From: CALMFT01 sp041674565 | Lineage (GTDB): Bacteria > Patescibacteriota > Gracilibacteria > Absconditabacterales > Absconditicoccaceae | NCBI GenBank assembly: GCA_041674565.1 | Contig: JBAYVQ010000017.1 | Location: forward strand, 1 to 12,252 | DNA length: 12,252 nt | Reading direction: 5' to 3' | In this document: positions 1-6,112 of the stretch, one piece after another | Layout of the letters: each line of letters starts with the position of its first letter | Numbering within the stretch: position 1 is the first letter of the stretch | Notes under the pieces: generated by a model | What the model was told of the DNA's origin: nothing | What the model saw: the letters and a program-made list of their open reading frames with translations, nothing else | Databases searched by the model: none | Made by a program: the position numbers and the translations under genes

Positions 1-324
1 AATCATGAAAAATGAATAGATAGTCAGACTATTGTCACGACCGAGAAGATCGTAGACAACAAGCATCTGGGTAGTATCACACTCGTCAAATGCCAACTAC
101 TTTCAGGCAAGATGCATCAAATCAGAGTGCATATGGCACATATTGGACATCCAGTGATAGGAGATATCATGTATGGCAATGCCATCCTCAACAGGATCGC
201 TCACAAAGAATATAAGATAAACAGACAACTACTCCACAGTTACCACTACGCATTCGTGGATCATGAAGGAAAAAAAATAGAGGCTATAGCGCCTCTACCT
301 GAAGATTTTGAAAAACTTGGATAA
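1..324 (+). CDS. RluA-family 23S rRNA/tRNA pseudouridine synthase, C-terminal part
   Basis: The frame is open from the first base of the window and stops at TAA 322-324, giving 107 residues. The stretch SGKMHQIRVHMAHIGHPVIGD followed by MYG is the classic C-terminal signature of RluA/RluC/RluD enzymes, and RQLLHSYHYAF matches the later conserved block. These enzymes turn uridine into pseudouridine in rRNA or tRNA. The N-terminal part with the catalytic HRLD aspartate lies outside the window, so the exact subfamily (RluC, RluD or RluA) cannot be decided. An in-frame TGA at 13-15 is read as Gly. The gene converges on gatC with only 16 bases between the two stop codons and no visible terminator. 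Confidence 0.93.
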
Positions 325-340
325 TCAGAACAGATATACG

Positions 341-610
341 TTAGCCTCTCTTAAATTTGATCTGCAGCATATTACCAGTGATGGGGTGTTGCACACTTGA
401 TAAGCCTATCGTGTTTGCATGGTAGTCACGATCAAGGCTAACGCCAGCAGCAAATGTCGTGGAAACGCTCGTCGTATCGACTTGCTTCAGAGTATCCATA
501 TATCCAATAATCTGATCCATCTGACGAAGATACATCTCATATTGTTGATCATCCAAAGACAACATCGTCATCTCCAACAATCTATCAAACTGCGTTGTGG
601 TTATAGCCAT
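341..610 (-). CDS. gatC: Asp-tRNA(Asn)/Glu-tRNA(Gln) amidotransferase subunit C
   Basis: An 89-residue protein from ATG at 610 to TAA at 341-343. It has the GatC pattern: an N-terminal helix (FDRLLEMTMLSLDD), then MDQIIGYMDTLKQVDTTSV, which matches the family's 'L..IL.Y...L..VDT..V' block. GatC holds the GatA amidase and GatB kinase/tRNA-binding subunits together in the complex that amidates Glu-tRNA(Gln) to Gln-tRNA(Gln). The length is near the family norm of about 95. It contains no UGA codon. It lies 21 bases after a 123-residue unknown gene and is the last gene of the adk group. No Shine-Dalgarno sequence is seen before the start. Confidence 0.88.
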   Translation of the reverse strand: MAITTTQFDRLLEMTMLSLDDQQYEMYLRQMDQIIGYMDTLKQVDTTSVSTTFAAGVSLDRDYHANTIGLSSVQHPITGNMLQIKFKRG

Positions 611-631
611 ATCGATACATACATAAACAAA

Positions 632-1003
632 TTATCCATTATATTCTCTGTCTGTCCTACGTACCGCTTGTCATGCAAATGTAACATGACGATCCGATCT
701 GCCCAGATACATCTCAAGAGAGTAACCATTGCCGTCATGAGGGTAAAAATCAGCCTCAGGATCTGGTCTAAGACCATTGAGGGCATCTACAATTTCATGA
801 GGGGTTTTTGTTCTACTTTTGCCGGCGTTGCTGCGACCCTCAAACAAATCAGTGACAGCCTTGGCTTGATGTTTGCTCAGCCAATCTCTTTTGATCAATA
901 CTTTTGTAAATTCTACTGCTTGAGTGATACTCAGTGCATCACAATCTGGAAATAATTCCTTAGCGCGATCTTCAGCATCAAGAATATTGATAACAGTTTT
1001 CAT
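632..1003 (-). CDS. Hypothetical protein, 123 aa, between adk and gatC
   Basis: The frame runs from ATG at 1003 to TAA at 632-634 when the TGA at 671-673 is read as Gly. I do not recognise the family. The protein is mixed alpha/beta in character and soluble, with no membrane segment or signal peptide. The N-terminal half (residues 1-55) looks helical, and residues 56-75 are basic. The C-terminal third is rich in charged residues and Gly and contains PDPEADFYPHDGNGYSLEMY. It begins 27 bases after adk and ends 21 bases before gatC, so it is probably co-transcribed with both. The spacing and the conserved-looking composition suggest a real gene. Its job is unknown. Confidence 0.75.
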
Positions 1004-1030
1004 GAGAGTGTATACAGAATAAATTGTCCA

Positions 1031-1675
1031 CTAGCTTGACAACTTAATTATTTTTCTGACATCTTCAAATACTTTTTGTGGGGCCTGATCTGCGTCTACC
1101 TCTACCAACATATCTTGAGTCCTCATATACTCGATGATAGGCTCCGTCTCTCCATGATACTGATCTATTCTTTTTCTGATTGCATCGGGATGATCATCCT
1201 CTCTGGTTATGATTTCATATCCTTGTTGCTTTACTAAGTCCAATTCTTGATCATCTTTGATGAGATACAGCATATTATCTTTGCGATAATATCTTCTTCC
1301 CATGAGACGCTGCATAGCTTTTTTGTCATCAAGTTTGAGGTATATACCTACCAACTTGCGGTGATGTTTGTATTCAAAATCCAACAAATGAAACAACTGA
1401 GGCAGATTTCTAGGATATCCGTCAAACAAGATATGTTGCTTTTCATCAAGCATAGGTATCATAAGATCAAACACTGCATTGGTTACGCTGTAGTGGATGT
1501 ACTTTCCTTGATTGATTTGTCTGACAAATTCACCTACTCTATTATTGAGCGTACTCAAAGCTCTGAAAATACTTCCTGTCTCAAACAACGCAAAATTGGG
1601 AAATGATTCTACAATATTTTGCGCCTGTGTACCCTTACCAGCTCACTGTACACCAAATAATACAATATCAGTCAT
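1031..1675 (-). CDS. adk: Adenylate kinase
   Basis: A 214-residue protein, the normal length, from ATG at 1675 to TAG at 1031-1033. It catalyses ATP + AMP = 2 ADP in the cytoplasm. The P-loop is residues 8-16, GVQGAGKGT, where Gly11 is encoded by TGA at 1643-1645. This glycine is invariant in the family and is the clearest proof of the UGA = Gly code. FETGSIFRA (31-39) corresponds to the AMP-binding 'STGDMLRA' segment, and DGYPR (85-89) to the usual DGFPR. REDDHPDAIRKRI and the following YHGETEPIIEY match the conserved C-terminal blocks. The LID region, starting at GRRYYRKDN, lacks the four-cysteine zinc site found in many bacterial enzymes. It lies 35 bases after atpC. A standard-code caller would lose the first 29 residues, P-loop included. 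Confidence 0.97.
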
Positions 1676-1710
1676 ATATATGATAATCTGAAGATAAATA
1701 CTTTCTCCTA

Positions 1711-2163
1711 TTAATGGGTTTTGTGTTCTTTCCAGTATGCTATTTTGAGTTCTAGTTCTATCTTTTCCAAATCAGCTTCGATAGCATGCATTTCGGTATG
1801 TGATTCGTTTGCTTTTTGTAGTTTATCTTTCAGGATCACCTTGTTTTGCAAGAGCACATCCAGTGGATTCTGATTATCAGTAATAACCATATTGGTAAGT
1901 ATCTGCACTTCATTATCCTCCACTTTCAAGATACCTCCCAACACACCAAACACAGCATATTCTTTTTCTATCAAAAAATTGAAGTGTCTATCTACCTTCA
2001 TCTCCACTGGCACCAGCTTGATCAGGCCAGGTTTGAGCACTGCTATCAGATTATCATGTCATGGCAAGACAGTAATTTGTCCCAACATAGTATCCACCGT
2101 CAATTGCTTAACCTCTTCATCCCAAATCAATCCTTCCAACGATGTTATTTTCAAGTGCAGCAT
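1711..2163 (-). CDS. atpC: F1 ATP synthase epsilon subunit
   Basis: A 150-residue protein from ATG at 2163 to TAA at 1711-1713. GQITVLPGHDNLIAVLKPG (residues about 27-45) matches the signature of the N-terminal beta-sandwich of the epsilon subunit, and Gly35 there is the TGA at 2059-2061. The later VFGVLGGILKVEDNEVQIL is the second conserved beta block. Residues about 95-150 form the usual helical hairpin, here somewhat long and charged. Epsilon couples the F1 catalytic head to the rotor and can inhibit ATP hydrolysis. The gene just before it is a zinc-ribbon membrane protein, not atpD, so epsilon is separated from the other F1 genes. adk follows after 35 bases. Confidence 0.93.
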
Positions 2164-2204
2164 TGTATTCCCGAATCTACAAATTAAATCTTATTCCTAT
2201 TTTT

Positions 2205-2244
2205 TTAGCCTTTCAGCTTTTTAGCCCTTTAGCCTTTTCAGCTT
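2205..2244 (-). repeat. Short degenerate GCTAAA/GCTGAAA repeats between genes
   Basis: On the minus strand the gap between the zinc-ribbon gene and atpC carries two adjoining approximate copies of a purine-rich unit, AAGCTGAAAAGGCTAAAGGG and AAAGCTGAAAGGCTAAAAAA. Each is built from alternating GCTGAAA and GGCTAAA words. No clear hairpin forms. It could be a slippage product or a spacer in the transcript. I see no known regulatory motif. Confidence 0.6.
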
Positions 2245-2247
2245 ATC

Positions 2248-2682
2248 TTATATTTCTATATTTGGCGCGCCACATTTACAACAGTAGAGATAGTTGAATG
2301 GGTAGATGGTGCCGCATTGCTTGCATGCTACCTTGAGCTTAGAGCCACAAAATACACAGTTGTTGTAGTCGGTAAGGTTGGTTCTGTAGCACTCTTTACA
2401 CACCACTGTATGTAGGTCCAATCCCTCCAATCACACATGTCTCTCGTGTTTGTAAGAAACAGGTCTGATGAGAAAATACAAGGGCAATCAAATGAGAGGC
2501 GTCCCTACTATTACAAATAATACGGACATGAATTGCAGGCTCAGACTGCTGGATCTATGTATGGAGTCTTTGAGAGTCCACAGCACAGCGTATACTCGAG
2601 CACCGATAAAAATTGATATCCCAGCGTACGCCAAGACGCCATCACCAGTAATTTGTGTTATAGATTGAATAATCTGATCCAT
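2248..2682 (-). CDS. Two-helix membrane protein with C-terminal double zinc ribbon
   Basis: A 144-residue protein from ATG at 2682 to TAA at 2248-2250; a GTG at 2689-2691 is a possible start three codons earlier. TGAs at 2488-2490 and 2431-2433 encode Gly65 and Gly84, which joins two pieces that the standard code would split. Residues about 14-37 and 51-72 are hydrophobic membrane helices. The C-terminal domain has two CxxC pairs (C95/C98 and C109/C112) and then C120/C123 and C134/C137, a typical double zinc ribbon. It probably binds two zinc ions and projects from the membrane, most likely into the cytoplasm, to contact protein or nucleic acid. The partner is not known. It precedes atpC by 84 bases on the same strand. 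Confidence 0.82.
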
Positions 2683-2815
2683 GAAAGCCACACCATAAGG
2701 ATATAATAGATATGGCTGACAGTAATTTTGTTGGTGATATTATCAAACAAGAAATTGGAAAAGCAGTACGACACTGTACCACCCGAATAGTATGCTACGC
2801 ATCTACGCAAGACCA
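2683..2815. other. Gap between the DUF4112 gene and the zinc-ribbon gene
   Basis: 133 bases with no convincing gene on either strand. A weak inverted repeat on the minus strand (GTAC-AGTGTC-GTAC, followed by GCTTTT) lies near 2762-2779 and might end the DUF4112 transcript, but a four- to five-pair stem is too short to call a terminator. No consensus promoter is seen for the zinc-ribbon gene. Confidence 0.4.
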
Positions 2816-3631
2816 CTACGAAGTAGGAGTAACAGTATCTGAGGGTAAAGCGGGAGCAACTTCATCCACCATATCTACCTTGGGAGTTGATGTATCCTCA
2901 AGATCAGTATCCTCAGTATCTACTACGCCATCTCCATCGACATCAAATTCTTCATCTGGGATAGTCTCCCTTCACTTACCGTCTTTTCGCTTCTCTATCA
3001 CCTCCTCATCTGCATCTTCATTTTTGGCAATCTTATCGAGCACATCCGCTGAAATTCCTTTTTCTTGAGCTCTCTTCGCAAGCGCCTCATAATGAGCAAC
3101 AAACAGCTCGCCTATTCTTTTGCATCACTGATAGACAAAATCAAGTATATCACCAATAACAGGAACAAATCAAACCGTACCATCAATAGCCAAAATAGTA
3201 TTTATCTTCCTATGCTGTTTTTTGGAGAATCATACTGTTTTACCAAGATAATGATAATAAGCCGCCAATGTGATACTTGCGCCAGCATCACCCAAGCCAG
3301 GAAATAAACTGATAATAGCCTCAGTAGGATCGGTATATTTTGCCATCGCAGTAGTTGTATTTGCCGCTTTTTTTGCCGCCTCAAGTTGTTTAATAATCTC
3401 TTGTTGCTCTGTGTGCTCTTTGTTGTGCTGTCCTTGTTCATTGCGTCAGATTTTTTCTCATCATTGCCTTTCTCTCTTCTTTCTATCTGCTAACTCTTTT
3501 AGTCCTACTTTAGCGAGTCATTTTTCGATAAACACCTGTTTCCATGTTGGGACTACAGCGCCATCAGGAATTACTTCACCAAGGACTTTCCCTTTTAGTG
3601 ACGTATTAAGATTGTCCACAATACCTCCCAT
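2816..3631 (-). CDS. DUF4112-like membrane protein with EF-hand-type acidic tail
   Basis: A 271-residue protein from ATG at 3631 to TAG at 2816-2818, with several UGA-encoded glycines. Residues 1-95 are charged and helical. Residues about 102-182 match the DUF4112 pattern: LFPGLGDAGAS (109-119), a hydrophobic helix, then a D150-G-T-V-G-F-V-P-V-I-G-D-I-L-D segment where the family has 'D.lvG.iPv.GDlfD'. Gly154, in that conserved core, is a TGA (3170-3172). DUF4112 proteins are small membrane proteins without an assigned function. The tail (about 200-271) is strongly acidic and contains DVDGDGVVDTED (230-241), which fits an EF-hand calcium loop at positions 1, 3, 5, 6, 9 and 12. It has its own consensus promoter just after the terminator of the four-gene unit, so it is transcribed separately but may belong to the same regulon. 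Confidence 0.83.
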
Positions 3632-3669
3632 AGTAATAAGTGCATGAATAAATAGTAAACCACATATCA

Positions 3670-3698
3670 ATTATACTGACAAGAACAACCTTTGTCAA
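3670..3698 (-). promoter_or_regulatory. Consensus sigma-70-type promoter of the DUF4112 gene
   Basis: On the minus strand, TTGACA (plus coordinates 3693-3698) and TATAAT (3670-3675) are separated by exactly 17 bases. Both boxes are perfect consensus. Transcription should start near 3663, leaving a leader of about 32 bases before the ATG at 3631. It sits directly behind the terminator hairpin at 3704-3731. Confidence 0.88.
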
Positions 3699-3703
3699 AC
3701 AAC

Positions 3704-3731
3704 AAAAAATAATCTGATATCTCAGGTTATT
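3704..3731 (-). terminator. Rho-independent terminator after the four-gene unit
   Basis: Read on the minus strand, AATAACCTGA and TCAGATTATT form a 10-base stem with one mismatch and a GATA loop (3708-3731), followed at once by a run of T (A-run 3704-3709 on plus). It lies 30 bases after the stop of the 175-residue gene and just ahead of the DUF4112 promoter, so it separates the two transcription units. Confidence 0.78.
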
Positions 3732-3760
3732 CATGTATTAATATCAAAACAGGAACATTA

Positions 3761-4288
3761 CTAGTGAATACGATCTGCATATCCTAAAAACTCTTCGGCG
3801 GTAAGATCTTTGACGTAAAAGATATCGCGTATTTGCATAGCTCAAGTACCAGAAAGTTCATAGAGTGCGGGAGATATGGTGACGGATCAATCTCATGCAT
3901 TGTACGATGCCTTTAGTGTAAGGATAAATGTATCATCCTCTGCCGCGTTCAGTAGCGCATCACTAGGATTTTGTTCAAAAAATATAATGTTATCCGTGGG
4001 CATAGCATGACCTACTTTTTTAGCCCAATCTAGTTGCTTCTCAGACTCCCGTACTGCAAGTACAAGGTTCCCCTGCTTGTGTTTCTCATATATATACCTG
4101 ATTCATGAAGCTATGAGCTCTTGGGCAGATTTGGAACACTGATAAAGAGAATCAATAAATCATACGGTGGATGAAGATATGGATACCACGACTCAGTCAT
4201 CAAGAGCATCCGCTATTGATCATGCAGGGAAATGCATGGGAGTATTGGTTTCGGTAGAAGGAGTAGTAGGGTTGTGTATATCAATCAT
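3761..4288 (-). CDS. Hypothetical protein, 175 aa, last gene of the unknown unit
   Basis: The frame runs from ATG at 4288 to TAG at 3761-3763, with several TGAs read as Gly. I do not recognise it. Residues 1-30 are Pro/Thr/Ser-rich and look disordered. Residues about 30-70 include a Ser-rich segment and a helix (SLYQCSKSAQELIASGIRYIY), and residues about 75-175 look like a compact alpha/beta domain rich in acidic residues. There is one cysteine, and no signal peptide or membrane helix. It starts 23 bases after the 136-residue gene and is followed by a terminator. Its soluble character suggests a cytoplasmic partner of the unit, but this is inference. Confidence 0.78.
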
Positions 4289-4311
4289 ATGTTGATGATG
4301 AGAAATTTATA

Positions 4312-4722
4312 TTACGATCTTGGTGTTGCTGGTTGAGAAGTACTTCCTCTAATAGGCACAGCAGCAATATTTTTATTGAACAGACTAAATATATTGGCAG
4401 ACGTCCTTCTGGTGATCCTTGAGACCAAGTTATTTCAAGCTTCAAGTGTACTTCTTAGAGCATCACTAAAGCCATTCATAAGTCTATTTCCCACAGTACC
4501 AATAGTCCTGGGGATAGATCTCCATCGCAAGACACCAGCATCGTTAAAATTATTTGCAATATCCGATCCAATGTTTCTTACTTCCGACCACCACGAGGTT
4601 GCGGCATTTTTACCAGCATTCACTGTCTCATCGGCAGCATCCACAAAAGGACCAACGGCTGTCGAAGCAGCGGCTGGGAAAAATCTTTTAGTAAAATAAT
4701 TATCAGTAAATATATTTGCCAT
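4312..4722 (-). CDS. Hypothetical protein, 136 aa
   Basis: The frame runs from ATG at 4722 to TAA at 4312-4314; TGA at 4435-4437 encodes Gly96. I do not recognise it. The N-terminus (MANIFTDNYFTKRFFPAAAS) is aromatic and mildly hydrophobic but is not a clear signal peptide. Residues 20-100 are Ala/Asn-rich and probably helical, with a WWSEVRNIGSDIANNFND segment, and the last 40 residues are basic and Ser/Thr/Pro-rich. There is no cysteine. It sits 18 bases after the coiled-coil gene and 23 before the 175-residue gene, so it is part of one operon with them. Confidence 0.78.
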
Positions 4723-4740
4723 GAACAGATAGACTAAATA

Positions 4741-6060
4741 TTAAAGATTACCAGATAGTTCTTTTGTCTTGGTGTCTATCTGCTTTATAAGTATTTTTAT
4801 TTCTCTGTCAATAGCTCTTACTCTATCTATAGATGCTTGATCTTTTAAGTAGTGTATATTTTTGGTGATATTGCCTCTTTCCTGTTGCAAGCCCCTAATC
4901 TGATTCTCAAGGAGAGATATCTGCCTATTTATAGCTGAAATTTCTGCAGGTCCCAATTCTCTTTTGGGCTGAGCAAGTCATTGCACGTGTTTTTTACGAG
5001 CTTCTAGCTCCGCTTTCTTGATTTCAAGATCCGCTTGTTCAATCTCTTCTCTCAGTGCCTTATGAGGATCGGGGGTAGCAGGTGTTGTGAGTTCTTTTTT
5101 TCTTTTTTCAGCTTCGAGTTGTCTCATTTCTGCCTCTAGTAGGTCTGCCTTTAGTTTGGCTTCCTCCGTTTGTCTTTTGACATCTGCATGAGGATCGGTG
5201 CCAGCAGGTTTCTTCAACTCAGCTTCTTTTTGTTGCAACTCTAACAACGCAATCTCTTCTTTTTTCAGTTCCTGATCCACCTTTGCTTTTTCGATAGCCT
5301 TTTTTTGAGCATCAAGGGGATCAACGGGAGGTGTCGCTGTAAGTTCACTTAATTTTTTATTGTCTTCAGCCAACTCAACTTTTGCCTTTGCTACAGCAAT
5401 AGCTGCTTGTAGCTCTTCGGCTGACATATAATCAGGATCAGCATGACTAGCACGAAGTTTTGCCAATTTACGTGTGTGTTCAAGATCTCTGATTTGTTCC
5501 TCTCTTGCTTCTATCAGTTCTTTTAGCCTTGTTTCTTCTTTCTTTCTCTTAAGATCTAAGGCCGCTTGCTCCATTTCATGAGTATGTTTTTCACCAGTAC
5601 GTCTATCGGCAGCATTTGCTCTTGCTCTCTCAGCGCGCGCATTTTCCACTGTCTCCTGTCTCATTAGATCATCTTCCGCAGTCATTTTTTGATCAACCGC
5701 TATGGCCTTCCTGATCAAAGCTTCTAGTTCCGTAATCAATCTCTCAAGTCTCTCAATGTTTTGACGATGATCTTCTTTTTTAGCAAGACCAATCCTGCGA
5801 CCAATAGCTGCGCCTATCGTTCTACCAATTCATTTACCATAATACTTATCTCTGAGTCTTTGAAGTTGATTTTCATAGTCCATTTTTTGGCGAACCAACT
5901 CTCCGATCTCCCCATCAAGAGTTTTCGCCAAAACAGCCTCTTCTTTTTTTTTCAAAAGGCCAGTATCTCTTCACAGAGCCAACATTCATTGCACATCTCA
6001 CAACAAATCGACTATGTTTCTTACCCATCATGTACTACCAGATTGTCCACCATCTGCCAT
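4741..6060 (-). CDS. Long coiled-coil protein with DP-marked repeats, 439 aa
   Basis: The frame runs from ATG at 6060 to TAA at 4741-4743. It joins fragments that the standard code breaks at TGAs such as 4978-4980, 5830-5832, 5971-5973 and 5986-5988. Residues 1-50 are Gly-rich and partly hydrophobic (NIVDLLGDVQGMLALGRDTG). Residues about 75-100 hold a Gly/Arg-rich stretch (GKGIGRTIGAAIGRRIG). From about 100 to the end it is almost pure charged helix with heptad character, strongly predicted as coiled coil. Asp-Pro pairs at 208, 247, 289 and 331 mark four helical modules. No cysteine is present and no enzyme motif is seen. It starts 52 bases after the 946-residue gene. The likely role is structural, such as a rod, scaffold or spacer. 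SMC- or phage-tail-like roles are possible but unsupported. Confidence 0.85.
4977..5439 (-). repeat. Four coiled-coil modules of about 42 residues in the 439-aa protein
   Basis: Asp-Pro pairs recur at residues 208, 247, 289 and 331, spaced 39, 42 and 42 residues apart (six heptads is 42). Each pair follows a short Pro/Thr/Gly linker (TPPVDP, PAGTDP, PATPDP) and is followed by a charged helix of similar composition ending near KKxEL. The DNA copies are diverged, so this is an old protein repeat, not a recent duplication. Confidence 0.75.
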
Positions 6061-6112
6061 ATGTTTTGTTTGCTAATAAATTAAATGTAATTTTGTATAG
6101 TATAGGCAAAAA

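Noticed and set aside
419..955. Plus-strand open frame of 178 codons
   Set aside because: It is antisense to gatC and the 123-residue gene, has Cys/Ile-rich shadow composition, and lacks any recognisable motif.
1643..1645. UGA read as tryptophan (code 4)
   Set aside because: Trp in the adenylate kinase P-loop, in AtpC LPxH and in the DUF4112 core would break conserved glycines. TGG is used normally for Trp.
2762..2779. Possible terminator after the DUF4112 gene
   Set aside because: The stem is only four or five pairs and the T-run is short and interrupted, so it is not strong enough to list as a terminator.
2712..3068. Plus-strand open frame starting MADSNFVGDIIKQ
   Set aside because: It lies antisense to the 3' half of the DUF4112 gene, turns into Ser/Thr-rich low complexity as an antisense shadow does, and does not end at the TGA in this code.
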